Of a stretch of DNA of 64,000 nt, positions 24,467-33,087 are shown in pieces. Source of the DNA: Acidimicrobiales bacterium (lineage in GTDB: Bacteria; Actinomycetota; Acidimicrobiia; Acidimicrobiales; JADJXE01). The stretch's first letter is position 1, and every line of letters begins with the position of its first letter. Location of the stretch: assembly GCA_016716005.1 (NCBI GenBank), contig JADJXE010000001.1, positions 2,803,001-2,867,000 of the forward strand. Direction: 5' to 3'. The translations under genes were made by a program, and so were the position numbers. Below the pieces are notes generated by a model. That model was not told where the DNA came from, did no database searches, and saw only the letters and a program-made list of their open reading frames with translations.

Positions 24467-26530
24467 TCAGCGATCGACGCCGAGGGCGGCGAGGAGGAAC
24501 GCCAGCACGATCGCCTCGTCGCGCCAGGCGTCGTAGCGGCCCGACGGCCCCCCGTGCCCGGCGCCCAGCTCGGTGCGCAGCAGGACGGGCCGGTCGCCGG
24601 TGGTGACGGCGCGCATCTTGGCGACCCACTTGGCCGGCTCCCAGTACTGGACCCGCGGGTCGTTGAGGCCGGCGGTGACCAGCATGGCCGGGTAGGCGAC
24701 GGAGGCCACGTTCTCGTAGGGGGCGTAGCCCTTCATCCGGGCGTAGGCCGCGGGCTCCTCGGGTTTCCCCCACTCCTCCCACTCGCCCACGGTGAGCGGG
24801 AGCGACGCGTCGAGCATGGTGTTCACCACGTCGACGAACGGCACCTCGGCCACCACCGCCGCGAACAGGTCCGGCCGCATCGCGGTGGCCGCTCCCACCA
24901 GGAGCCCACCGGCGCTCCCGCCCCGGATGGCCAGGCGCCCGGCGGCGGCGTACCCGGTCGCGACCAGGTGCTCGGCGCAGGCGATGAAGTCGGTGAAGGT
25001 GCTGGTCTTGGCCTCCATCTTCCCCTGCTCGTACCAGCGGCGGCCCAGCTCGCCGCCGCCGCGGACGTGGCCGATGGCGAACACGACGCCTCGGTCGAGC
25101 AGGCTGAGACGGGCCGGGGAGAAGGCCGCCGGCATCGACGCCTCGTACGACCCGTAGCCGTACAGCACGCACGGCGCCGTCCCGTCGACCGGCGTGTCTC
25201 GTCGACGGACGATCGAGAGCGGCACCCGCGTGCCGTCGGGTGCGGTGGCCCACTCCCGCGAGGTGACGTAGGCGTCCTGGTCGTACCCGCCCAGGACCGG
25301 GTGGCGCTTCTTCAGCACCCGAGTCGCGGCGTCGAGGTCCTCGTCGTAGACCGACGGCGGCGTGACCATCGACGTGTACGTGAAGCGGTACGTGGACGTG
25401 TGGTACTCGGGGTTCGCTCCCGGGCCCACCTCGTAGACCTCCTCGTCGAAGGCCAGCTGGCGCTGCACGCCGTCGGATACTCGCAGCACGGTGATCCGGG
25501 GGAGGGCCCCGGTCCGCTCGTGCACGACGACGTGGTCGGCGAAGGCCTCGACGGTCACCAGCGCGACGTCGTCCCGGGGTGGGAGGAGCTCGGTCCAGTG
25601 CTCGGGGCCGGGCGACGCCACCGGCGCCTCGACCAGGCGGAAGTCGACCGCCCCGTCGTTCGTCACCACCAGGAAGCGGTCACCCTGGTGGTCGAGGTGG
25701 TACTCGACGCCGTCCCGGCGGGGCGCCACCACGCGAGGAGCGCCCGTCGGGTCGCGGGCGTCGAGCACGTGCACCTCGTCGGTGATGCGGCTGCCGGCGT
25801 GGATCACCACGAAGGCCTCGCTCCGGGTGGCGCCCAGGCCCACCTCGAAGCGCTCGTCGTCCTCCTGGTACACGAGCACGTCGGCCGACGGGTCGCTGCC
25901 GACTTCGTGGCGCCACACCTGCCAGGGCCGCATGGCCTCGTCGGGGACCACGTAGAGGTAGGTCCTCGAGTCGGCCGCCCAGGCGCCGCCGTAGTACGTG
26001 CGGGGGAGCTCGTCGGGGAGGTCGGCGCCCGTGTCGAGGTCGCGGAAGCGAGTCCGGTACACCTCGGCCCCGCTCGTGTCCTCGCCCCAGGCCAGCAGCC
26101 GGTGGTCCGGGCTCACGTGCAGGCCGCTGGTCTCGAAGTACGTGTGCCCCTCGGCCTGCGCGTTCTCGTCGAGCAGCGCCTGCTCGGTGCCGTCGTCGCC
26201 CGCCTCCGAACGGCTCCGGCAGTGGATCGGGTACTGCAGGCCCTCGACCGTGCGTTGGTAGTACCACCAGTCCCCCTTGCGGGCGGGGACGGAGAGGTCG
26301 GTCTCCTGCCAGCGCCCCTTGATCTCCTGGAACAGGCGCTCCTGGAGGTCGCGGGTGGGGGCGAGCACCGCCTCGGTGTGGGCGTTCTCGGCCTCGAGGT
26401 AGGCGACCACGTCGGGGTCGTCGCGCTCCCGGAGCCAGGACCAGGGGTCGTCGACGGCGTCGCCGTGGATCGTCCGGGTGTGCGGGACCTGCTTGGCCAC
26501 GGGTGGGGTGGCCGGTGCGAGCTCGGGCAT
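24467..26530 (-). CDS. ptrB: oligopeptidase B (S9A prolyl oligopeptidase family)
   Basis: 687 aa. An N-terminal beta-propeller (about 60-410) begins after DPWSWLRERDDPDV. The C-terminal alpha/beta-hydrolase domain has Ser in RGGSAGGLL, Asp in LNDPRVQYWEPAKW and His in GAGHGGPSGR. VLYGYGSYEASM and AIGHVRGGGELGRRWYEQGK are typical of protease II, which cleaves short peptides after Arg/Lys. The ATG at 26530 is fixed by TAGCGT 7 nt upstream. Cytosolic: no signal peptide. Confidence 0.92.
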   Translation of the reverse strand: MPELAPATPPVAKQVPHTRTIHGDAVDDPWSWLRERDDPDVVAYLEAENAHTEAVLAPTRDLQERLFQEIKGRWQETDLSVPARKGDWWYYQRTVEGLQYPIHCRSRSEAGDDGTEQALLDENAQAEGHTYFETSGLHVSPDHRLLAWGEDTSGAEVYRTRFRDLDTGADLPDELPRTYYGGAWAADSRTYLYVVPDEAMRPWQVWRHEVGSDPSADVLVYQEDDERFEVGLGATRSEAFVVIHAGSRITDEVHVLDARDPTGAPRVVAPRRDGVEYHLDHQGDRFLVVTNDGAVDFRLVEAPVASPGPEHWTELLPPRDDVALVTVEAFADHVVVHERTGALPRITVLRVSDGVQRQLAFDEEVYEVGPGANPEYHTSTYRFTYTSMVTPPSVYDEDLDAATRVLKKRHPVLGGYDQDAYVTSREWATAPDGTRVPLSIVRRRDTPVDGTAPCVLYGYGSYEASMPAAFSPARLSLLDRGVVFAIGHVRGGGELGRRWYEQGKMEAKTSTFTDFIACAEHLVATGYAAAGRLAIRGGSAGGLLVGAATAMRPDLFAAVVAEVPFVDVVNTMLDASLPLTVGEWEEWGKPEEPAAYARMKGYAPYENVASVAYPAMLVTAGLNDPRVQYWEPAKWVAKMRAVTTGDRPVLLRTELGAGHGGPSGRYDAWRDEAIVLAFLLAALGVDR

Positions 26531-26537
26531 CGGGGCG

Positions 26538-26543
26538 ACGCTA
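26538..26543 (-). promoter_or_regulatory. -10 hexamer, leaderless start of ptrB
   Basis: TAGCGT on the minus strand, 7 nt before the ATG at 26530. Confidence 0.5.
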
Positions 26544-26616
26544 CCGGGCGCTGCGGGGCACGCCACGGGTGCTGCGCCCCCTGGCGCGTCGGGGTCGCGG
26601 TCGGCTACGGAGGGGC

Positions 26617-27135
26617 ATGGCCATCTACGCGCTCGGCGACCGCACCCCCACCATCGACCGCACCGCCTACGTCCACCCGCAGGCCACCGTGATCGGCGAC
26701 GTGGTGATCGGGCCCGAGGCCTCGGTGTGGCCCGGGGCGGTGCTCCGGGGCGACTACGGCCACATCGAGGTGGGCGCCCGCACGTCGGTGCAGGACGGCG
26801 CGGTCGTCCATGCCACCGCAGAGCTGGCCACGGTGATCGGGGCCGACTGCGTGGTCGGCCACCTGGTGCACCTCGAGGGCTGCACCATCCACGACGGCGC
26901 GCTGGTCGGGTCGGGATCCGTCGTGCTGCACCGAGCGGTCGTGCGGTCCGGTTCGCTCGTGGGCGCGGCCGCGCTCGTGCCGGGCGGCATGGTGGTGCCG
27001 GAGGGGGCGATGGCGCTGGGCGTGCCGGCCAAGATCCTGCCCGACAGCGCAGACCGCATCGCGATCGTGCGGGGCGTCGAGACCTACCGCGACAACGCCC
27101 GGCGGTACCACGAGCAGCTCCGTCGCCTGGACTGA
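26617..27135 (+). CDS. gamma-carbonic-anhydrase-like hexapeptide-repeat protein
   Basis: 172 aa left-handed beta-helix protein with hexapeptide repeats from about residue 15 to 135 (VIGDVVIGPEASVWPGAVLR and so on), then a C-terminal helix. In gamma-carbonic anhydrases three His bind zinc. Here the first (DGAVVHA) and second (VVGH) are kept, but the third is Glu (HLEGC in place of LHGC). Catalysis as a carbonic anhydrase is therefore doubtful, though a metal may still bind. The ATG at 26617 has GGAGGGG just upstream. Confidence 0.85.
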   Translation: MAIYALGDRTPTIDRTAYVHPQATVIGDVVIGPEASVWPGAVLRGDYGHIEVGARTSVQDGAVVHATAELATVIGADCVVGHLVHLEGCTIHDGALVGSGSVVLHRAVVRSGSLVGAAALVPGGMVVPEGAMALGVPAKILPDSADRIAIVRGVETYRDNARRYHEQLRRLD

Positions 27136-27192
27136 ACAGACGAGCGCCTGCGCAGGACCGGGCCGGCGCGTGCCGAACGCCGGCGGCTCACG

Positions 27193-27198
27193 TAGCGT
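27193..27198 (+). promoter_or_regulatory. -10 hexamer, leaderless start
   Basis: TAGCGT, 6 nt before the ATG at 27205. Confidence 0.5.
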
Positions 27199-27204
27199 CG
27201 GCGC

Positions 27205-28086
27205 ATGGACCTCGGACGCGTCGGCCTGTGGACGTTCCAGCTCGACCTGCAGCCCATGAGCCGGGCGCAGGAGATCGCCGCCGAGCTCGACGAGCTCGGG
27301 TGGGGCGCGCTGTGGGTTCCCGAGGCCGTCGGCCGCGAGCCCTTCGCCAGCTGCGCCCTGCTGCTGTCGGCGACCCGGCGGATGGTGGTGGCCACCGGCA
27401 TCGCCAGCCTCCAGACCCGCAGCGCCCTGGTCATGAACGCCGGCTGGCGAACCCTCTCGGAGGCGTTCCCGGACCGGTTCCTGCTCGGCGTCGGGGTGAG
27501 CCACGCACCGATGGTGGAGGGCGTGCTCGGCAAGGCCTACGACCGGCCGTACTCCACGATGAAGGCGTACCTCGACGCCATGGACAGGGGGCTCTTCTTC
27601 GCCGCCGCGCCGGCGACCGAGCCGCGCCGGGTGCTGGCGGCCCTGGGCCCTCGGATGCTGGCGCTGGCCGGCGAGCGGGCCGCGGGCGCGCACCCCTACT
27701 TCGTGCCCGTGGAGCACACGGTGGCGGCCCGGGCCGTGCTGGGCGCAGGGCCGCTGCTGGCACCGGAGCAGGCGGTGGTGCTCGAGGCCGATCCGGCCGA
27801 GGCCCGCCGCATCGCCCGCCAGCACATGCAGACGTACCTGGGGTTGCCGAACTACACGAACAACCTGATGCGCCTCGGCTTCACCGACGACGACCTGGCC
27901 GGAGGCGGGAGCGACCGGCTGGTCGACGCCATCGTCGCCTGGGGCGACGTCGACGCGGTGGTGGAGCGGGTGCAGGCCCACCACGACGCCGGCGCCGACC
28001 ACGTGTGCCTGCAGGTGCTTCCCGCCGACCCCGGGGGGCTGCCCCTCCAGGGTTGGCGCGACCTGGCCGGCGCCCTCGTGGGCTGA
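27205..28086 (+). CDS. LLM-class F420-dependent oxidoreductase
   Basis: 293 aa. MDLGRVGLWTFQLDLQP, LGWGALWVPEAVGREPF, ATGIASLQTRSALVMNAGW, FPDRFLLGVGVSHAPMVEG and LGLPNYTNNLMRLGF are typical of an actinobacterial F420-dependent LLM subfamily; the C-terminus DHVCLQVLPADP is also characteristic. Reaction unknown. Monocistronic with a leaderless promoter. Confidence 0.85.
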   Translation: MDLGRVGLWTFQLDLQPMSRAQEIAAELDELGWGALWVPEAVGREPFASCALLLSATRRMVVATGIASLQTRSALVMNAGWRTLSEAFPDRFLLGVGVSHAPMVEGVLGKAYDRPYSTMKAYLDAMDRGLFFAAAPATEPRRVLAALGPRMLALAGERAAGAHPYFVPVEHTVAARAVLGAGPLLAPEQAVVLEADPAEARRIARQHMQTYLGLPNYTNNLMRLGFTDDDLAGGGSDRLVDAIVAWGDVDAVVERVQAHHDAGADHVCLQVLPADPGGLPLQGWRDLAGALVG

Positions 28087-28103
28087 CCCCGGTCGAGGCC
28101 CGT

Positions 28104-28952
28104 TCAGGTGCGGCGGTCGGCCACGCGGTCGGCCACGCGGTCGGCGACGTGGCCGGCCACGCGCTCGGCCAGGTCGGGCGGCACCACCGAGTCGGGGTCG
28201 CGCAGGGCGCCCAGCTCGGCGCGCACGCCCACCAGGCCCGCGTACAGCGGTGGACACGTCGGGCACCCCTCGAGGTGCTGTTCGAGGGCGAGGCTGGTGG
28301 TGGGGTCGAGCTCGCCGTCGAGGTAGTCGGACACGTAGCGGCGGGCGTCCCAGCAGCGCAGCACGACGCCCGTGAGCGCCACTCGCCGCTCGGCCCCGCG
28401 GGCCAGCTCGCTCACGAGCATCATCCTCCCCCTGCGGATCCGCTGCTTGGCGTTGGCCAGCCCGATGCCCTGGGCGTCGGCGATGTCGGCGGCCGTCCAC
28501 GTCTCCACGTCGTGGAGCACGACGGCCGCCCGGTACACGAACGGCAGTCGCACGAGCGCGTCCTCGAGCTCCTCGCGGGTCTGGGCCCGCTCGACCACCG
28601 TCGCCGCGTCGACGGTGTAGTCGTCGGCCCGCCACCGCCGCTCCACGTCGTCGGCGACGGCATCGGCTGCGTCGACCGGCTCCTCGCGCCCGGTGCGCCG
28701 GAACCGATCGACCGCGAGGTTGTGCAGGACCCGCCGGAGCCATGCCAGCGGCGGGGCGTCGCCGCGGTAGGTGCCGCCGCGCTCGAGGGCTCGCAGGAAG
28801 GTGTCCTGCACCAGGTCCTCGGCCGTGGCCGGGTCGCGGGTGAGCGACACCGCGTAGCGGTACAGCGCGGGCCCGCACGTGACGGCGAGGGATCCCACGT
28901 CGGGGCGGGACCCCTCGCCGGCGGCGGGATCGGCGGTCGGCGGGACGGTCAC
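28104..28952 (-). CDS. ECF sigma factor with C-terminal zinc anti-sigma-like domain
   Basis: 282 aa from GTG 28952. Sigma region 2 lies near residues 25-95 (YRYAVSLTRDPATAEDLVQD). Region 4 lies near 130-185 (RLPFVYRAAVVLHDVETWTA, then GIGLANAKQRIRRGR). After it comes an extra domain with VLRCWDARRYVSDYLDGELD and QHLEGCPTC, that is His-x3-Cys-x2-Cys near residues 226-233, the ZAS zinc motif of class I anti-sigma factors. Sigma and putative inhibitor are thus fused, which suggests a sensor that acts in cis. The tail repeats VADRVADRVADRR. A small membrane protein lies 14 bp upstream on the same strand. Confidence 0.85.
   Translation of the reverse strand: MTVPPTADPAAGEGSRPDVGSLAVTCGPALYRYAVSLTRDPATAEDLVQDTFLRALERGGTYRGDAPPLAWLRRVLHNLAVDRFRRTGREEPVDAADAVADDVERRWRADDYTVDAATVVERAQTREELEDALVRLPFVYRAAVVLHDVETWTAADIADAQGIGLANAKQRIRRGRMMLVSELARGAERRVALTGVVLRCWDARRYVSDYLDGELDPTTSLALEQHLEGCPTCPPLYAGLVGVRAELGALRDPDSVVPPDLAERVAGHVADRVADRVADRRT
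28113..28148. repeat. 12-bp tandem repeat, 3 copies, in the sigma factor C-terminus
   Basis: GCGGTCGGCCAC at 28113-28124 and 28125-28136, and with one change at 28137-28148. It encodes the VADR repeats at the end of the protein. Confidence 0.8.
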
Positions 28953-28966
28953 CGCCGCGAAGCCTG

Positions 28967-29185
28967 TCAGGCGGCCGCCCCGCGTCGCGAGCAGGTGCTC
29001 ACCTTGAAGATGGGGTAGAGCGGGCAGAAGCCGATGGCCGAGGTGCCCAGCATGATGGCGGCGACGGCCAGGCCGACGACGAAGCCGACGCTGCCGGGTC
29101 CGGCCACGATCGCCAGCACCACGGCGAGCGGCGCGACCACGAAGGTGCGCACGAGGCGGTCGACGGTGCCCATGTTCTTGTGCAT
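28967..29185 (-). CDS. DUF2892-like small membrane protein
   Basis: 72 aa. ATG 29185 is chosen because GGAGG lies 8 nt upstream; an in-frame ATG upstream (MWHIPTTGG) lacks such a site. MGTVDRLVRTFVVAPLAVVL opens the domain, with two membrane helices (about 15-33 and 35-55) and the end GFCPLYPIFKVSTC, which has two cysteines. This fits the inner-membrane DUF2892 domain also found at the end of some rhodanese proteins. Precedes the sigma factor in the same direction (14 bp gap), so it may belong to its operon. Confidence 0.75.
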   Translation of the reverse strand: MHKNMGTVDRLVRTFVVAPLAVVLAIVAGPGSVGFVVGLAVAAIMLGTSAIGFCPLYPIFKVSTCSRRGAAA

Positions 29186-29258
29186 CGGGGGTCCTCCGGT
29201 GGTGGGGATGTGCCACACCGGAGACGCACGAGCGGGCCCGAGGGATACACCCGGCCGC

Positions 29259-29264
29259 TATGGT
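29259..29264 (+). promoter_or_regulatory. possible -10 of the ABC exporter operon
   Basis: TATGGT about 33 nt before the proposed start at 29297; a leader of about 25 nt would carry the GGGGGGAGGG ribosome-binding site. Confidence 0.35.
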
Positions 29265-29296
29265 TGCGGTCTGCAAGTTTCCTGGGGGGAGGGACG

Positions 29297-31144
29297 CTGA
29301 GCGCGACCGAGGGACCGCGGGCCGGCCACGACGGCTGGCGCCTGCTGCGCGCCACGCTCCGCCCGCAGTGGCGCGGGGTCGCGGCCGGCGTGGGGGCCGG
29401 CCTGGTGTGGAGCGTCGCCAAGGTGTCGGTGCCCCTGTTCGTCCAGCAGGCGATCGACGAGGGCATCCAGGGCGACGACACGACCGCCCTGGCCAGGTGG
29501 GTGCTGCTGATCCTCGGCGCCGGGGTGGTCGTCGCCGTGTTCACCGGCCTGCGACGGTGGTTCGCCTTCCGCGAGGCGCGGTGGTCGGAGACCACCCTGC
29601 GAGACCGGCTCTTCGCGCACCTGCAGCGGCTGCACTTCGCCTTCCACGACCGCGCCCAGACGGGTCAGCTCATGAGCCGGGCGAACACCGACCTGCAACA
29701 GGTGCAGGCCTTCGTGGTGCTCATCCCCATCACGATCTCCAACTTCATCACCGTCTTCGCGGTGCTGGTGATCATGCTGAGCATCGACCCGGTGCTGGCC
29801 GTGCTGGCCCTGTGCGGGCTGCCGTTCGTGAACGTGCTGGCCAAGCGGTTCTCCAGCCGGCTCCACCCCGCCGTGCTGGGCATCCAGGCCGAGTCGGCCG
29901 AGCTGGCCACCGTGGTCGAGGAGACGGTGTCGGGGATCCGGGTGGTGAAGGGCTTCGGGTCGGAGGGAGTGCAGTCGGCGCGGCTGCGCACCGAGGCCGA
30001 CGGCGTGTACGAGCGCTCCATGGAGGCCTCGCGCGTGCGGGCCACCTACCTGCCCGCGCTGGAGCTCCTGCCGAACCTCGGGCTGGTGCTGGTGCTCGCC
30101 TACGGCGGGCACCAGGTGCTCGACGGGTCGCTCCGCGTGGGTGAGCTCGTCGCCTTCAACGTGTACGTGGTGATGCTCGTCTGGCCGCTGCGCATGCTCG
30201 GCATGGTGGTGGCGCAGGCCCAGCGGGCCGCGGCCTCGGCCGGGCGGGTGCACGAGGTGCTCGCCACCGCGCCCGAGGTGGTCGACCGTCCCCACGCCCG
30301 GCCGCTGCCGTCCGTCCCGGCGCCGGGCGAGTCGGCCCTCGGCGAGGTGCGCTTCGACGGCGTGGCCTTCGGCTACCTGGCCGGCGACGACCGCCCGGTG
30401 CTCGACGGGCTCGACCTGCTGGTCCGGGCCGGCGAGTCGGTCGCCCTGGTGGGGGCCACCGGGTGCGGCAAGTCGACGGTGGCCCGGCTGATCCCCCGCT
30501 TCTACGACGTGGACCGGGGCCGGGTCGTCCTCGACGGCGTGGACGTGCGCGACCTGCGCGTGCGCGACCTCCGCAAGGCCGTCGGCATCGTGTTCGAGGA
30601 CACCTTCCTGTTCAGCGACACGATCCGGGCCAACATCGCCTTCGCCCAGCCCGACGCCCCCATGGACGCGGTGGTGCGGGCCGCCCGCCTGGCCGGGGCC
30701 CACGAGTTCGTGAGCCGGCTGCCGGAGGGCTACGACACCGAGATCGGCGAGCGGGGCTTCTCCCTCTCGGGCGGGCAGCGCCAGCGCATCGCCATCGCCC
30801 GGGCGATCCTCGCCGACCCTCGGGTGCTGATCCTCGACGACGCCACCAGCGCGGTCGACCCCACCAAGGAGCACGAGATCCGCGACGCCCTGGCCGAGGT
30901 GATGCGGGGGCGGACCACGATCGTGATCGCCCACCGGCCGGCCACGGTGGCGCTGGCCGACCGGGTCGTCCTCCTCGACCACGGCCGGGTCGTCGCCGAG
31001 GGGACGCACGACTCCCTGCTGGCCGAGAGCGAGGCCTACCGCCGCGTGCTGGACGCGGCCGAGGACGAGGCGTGGGCGGCCCGGTCGGCCAGCGGCAACG
31101 GGGACGCCGGCCCGGCGCCGGCCCCGTCGGGGGTGCCCGCCTGA
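29297..31144 (+). CDS. ABC exporter half-transporter, degenerate-site subunit
   Basis: 615 aa if read from a CTG at 29297 placed after a strong GGGGGGAGGG; no ATG or GTG fits in this frame nearby (TTG 29264 is the alternative). Six-helix type-1 exporter membrane domain to about residue 320, then the ATPase: Walker A GATGCGKST near 390, signature LSGGQRQR near 490, Walker B VLILDDATSAVD with Asp in place of the catalytic Glu, and H-loop IAHRP. The next gene supplies the complementary half, so this is a heterodimeric exporter of unknown substrate (drug or lipid type). Confidence 0.9.
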   Translation: MSATEGPRAGHDGWRLLRATLRPQWRGVAAGVGAGLVWSVAKVSVPLFVQQAIDEGIQGDDTTALARWVLLILGAGVVVAVFTGLRRWFAFREARWSETTLRDRLFAHLQRLHFAFHDRAQTGQLMSRANTDLQQVQAFVVLIPITISNFITVFAVLVIMLSIDPVLAVLALCGLPFVNVLAKRFSSRLHPAVLGIQAESAELATVVEETVSGIRVVKGFGSEGVQSARLRTEADGVYERSMEASRVRATYLPALELLPNLGLVLVLAYGGHQVLDGSLRVGELVAFNVYVVMLVWPLRMLGMVVAQAQRAAASAGRVHEVLATAPEVVDRPHARPLPSVPAPGESALGEVRFDGVAFGYLAGDDRPVLDGLDLLVRAGESVALVGATGCGKSTVARLIPRFYDVDRGRVVLDGVDVRDLRVRDLRKAVGIVFEDTFLFSDTIRANIAFAQPDAPMDAVVRAARLAGAHEFVSRLPEGYDTEIGERGFSLSGGQRQRIAIARAILADPRVLILDDATSAVDPTKEHEIRDALAEVMRGRTTIVIAHRPATVALADRVVLLDHGRVVAEGTHDSLLAESEAYRRVLDAAEDEAWAARSASGNGDAGPAPAPSGVPA

Positions 31145-32982
31145 TGTGGTTCCAGGGCGCCGTCTCCGACGAGGACCGCCTCGACCGACGGGGCGCGAGG
31201 CAGGTGCTCCGGCGCTCCGGCGAGTTCCTCCGCCCCTACCGGCGCCTCGTGGTGGCAGCCGGGGTGCTGGTGGTGATCTGGACCCTCACCGTGCTGGCCG
31301 GCCCGGCCCTGGTCCGGTACGCGATCGACCATGGCCTCCGCCCCGGCGACGCGGCCGAGCTCAACAAGGCCGTGGCCGCCTACGTGGTGGTCGCCATCGT
31401 GAGCTACGGGGTGTACCGGGCCCAGATCCTGGTGGTCGCCAGGGTCGGCGAGGGCTTCCTCCGCGACCTGCGGGTACGGGTGTTCGACCACCTCCAGTCG
31501 CTGTCGATGTCGTTCTACGACCGGGAGAAGGCCGGAGTGCTGGTCTCCCGCATGACCTCCGACGTCGACTCCCTGGCCGAGCTCATCCAGATGGGGCTCC
31601 TCGCCTTCTTGAGCAACGGGCTGCTGCTCGTCCTCTCTGTGGCGGTGCTGCTGGCCATGTCGTGGCAGCTCGCCCTGCTGTGCCTGGTGTCGCTGCCGCT
31701 GGTGATCCTGGCCAGCGTCAAGTTCCAGCGCGACTCGAACCGCGCGTACCTCACGGTGCGCGACCGCATCGGCCACAACCTGTCCACCCTGCAGGAGGGC
31801 ATCACCGGGGTGCGGGTCATCCAGGCCTTCGGCCGCGAGGAGGTCGAGGTCGACCGGTTCTCCCAGAGCAACCGGGCCCTGTTCGACGCCCACATGGCGT
31901 CGGTGAGGATCTCGGTCTGGTACCTGCCGATCATCGAGTTCGCCGGCATCGCCACCACCGCGCTGGTCGTGGGGGTGGGCGGCCTCATGGTCGACCGCGA
32001 CGCCCTCACGCTCGGCACGGTCGCCGCGTTCGTGCTGTACCTGTCGAACCTGTTCGAGCCGGTGCAGCAGCTGAGCCAGCTGTTCAACACCCTGCAGTCG
32101 GCGGGGGCGGGCCTGCAGAAGCTCTACGCCCTGCTCGACACCCGGTCCGAGCTGCCCCAGCGCCCCGGCGCCGTCGACCTCCCCGGCCGGGGCGAGCTCC
32201 GCGTGGAGGGCGTGTCGTTCGCGTACGGCGCCCGCCCGGCCGAGGGCGAGGCGCCCGACGGTGAGGCCGGAGGCCGCACCGGCCAGGCCCCGCACCTCGT
32301 GCTCCGCGACGTCGACCTGGTCGTGACGCCCGGGGAGAAGCTGGCGCTGGTGGGCCCCACCGGCGCCGGGAAGTCCACGCTGGCCAAGCTGTGCGCCCGC
32401 CTCTACGACCCCGGCGACGGCCGGGTGACGTTCGGCGGTGTCGACCTGCGCGCCGCCACCCTGGGCTCGCTGCGCGAGCGCATCGTGGTGGTGCCCCAGG
32501 AGGGCTTCCTGTTCAGCGGCACCATCCGCGACAACGTGCGGCTGGCCCGCGCCGGCGCCACCGACGCGGAGGTGGAGCGGGCCATGGCCGCGGTGGGGGT
32601 GCTCGAGCGGTTCGCGGCGCTCCCCGAGGGGCTGGACACCGAGGTGCGCGAGCGGGGCTCACGGCTGTCGGCCGGGGAGCGCCAGCTGGTGTCGCTGGCC
32701 CGGGCCGCGCTGGTCGACCCGGCGGTGCTGGTGCTGGACGAGGCCACGTCCAGCCTCGATCCCGGCACCGAGGCCCTGGTGGAGGCCGCGGTCGACCGGC
32801 TCATGGCCGGCCGCACCGTGCTGGTGATCGCCCACCGCCTGTCGACGGCCGAGCGGGCCGACCGGGTGGCGGTGGTGGCCGACGGGCGGATCCTCGAGAT
32901 CGGTCCGCACCCCGAGCTGGTGGAGCTGGGCGGGGCCTACGCCGCGCTGTACCGGGCGTGGGCGGGCAGCCACGCCGGCTGA
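31144..32982 (+). CDS. ABC exporter half-transporter, catalytic-site subunit
   Basis: 612 aa. The ATG at 31144 overlaps the stop of the partner by 1 nt (TGATG). Membrane domain with SFYDREKAGVLVSRMTSDVD coupling region; ATPase with Walker A GPTGAGKST near 403, signature LSAGERQ near 507 (degenerate: Glu for Gln and Ala for Gly), Walker B VLVLDEATSSLD with catalytic Glu, and H-loop VIAHRLST. A degenerate signature here pairs with the degenerate Walker B of the first subunit, the pattern of asymmetric heterodimers. A short insert, GEAPDGEAGGRTGQ, lies before the Walker A region. Confidence 0.92.
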   Translation: MWFQGAVSDEDRLDRRGARQVLRRSGEFLRPYRRLVVAAGVLVVIWTLTVLAGPALVRYAIDHGLRPGDAAELNKAVAAYVVVAIVSYGVYRAQILVVARVGEGFLRDLRVRVFDHLQSLSMSFYDREKAGVLVSRMTSDVDSLAELIQMGLLAFLSNGLLLVLSVAVLLAMSWQLALLCLVSLPLVILASVKFQRDSNRAYLTVRDRIGHNLSTLQEGITGVRVIQAFGREEVEVDRFSQSNRALFDAHMASVRISVWYLPIIEFAGIATTALVVGVGGLMVDRDALTLGTVAAFVLYLSNLFEPVQQLSQLFNTLQSAGAGLQKLYALLDTRSELPQRPGAVDLPGRGELRVEGVSFAYGARPAEGEAPDGEAGGRTGQAPHLVLRDVDLVVTPGEKLALVGPTGAGKSTLAKLCARLYDPGDGRVTFGGVDLRAATLGSLRERIVVVPQEGFLFSGTIRDNVRLARAGATDAEVERAMAAVGVLERFAALPEGLDTEVRERGSRLSAGERQLVSLARAALVDPAVLVLDEATSSLDPGTEALVEAAVDRLMAGRTVLVIAHRLSTAERADRVAVVADGRILEIGPHPELVELGGAYAALYRAWAGSHAG

Positions 32983-33002
32983 CGATTTGGCCGTCTCTTC
33001 AC

Positions 33003-33027
33003 CTCGTCCTGGGGTTCCCCAGACGAG
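33003..33027 (+). terminator. strong hairpin after the ABC operon
   Basis: CTCGT-C-CTGGGG, TT, CCCCAG-ACGAG: an 11-bp stem with one bulged C, 20 nt after the stop at 32982. No T-run follows. Confidence 0.5.
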
Positions 33028-33087
33028 CCGTTGCCTACGGTGACCGGCGGTCCGCGGGCGAGCGCCCCGGGCCGGGAGGTCGTGGTC

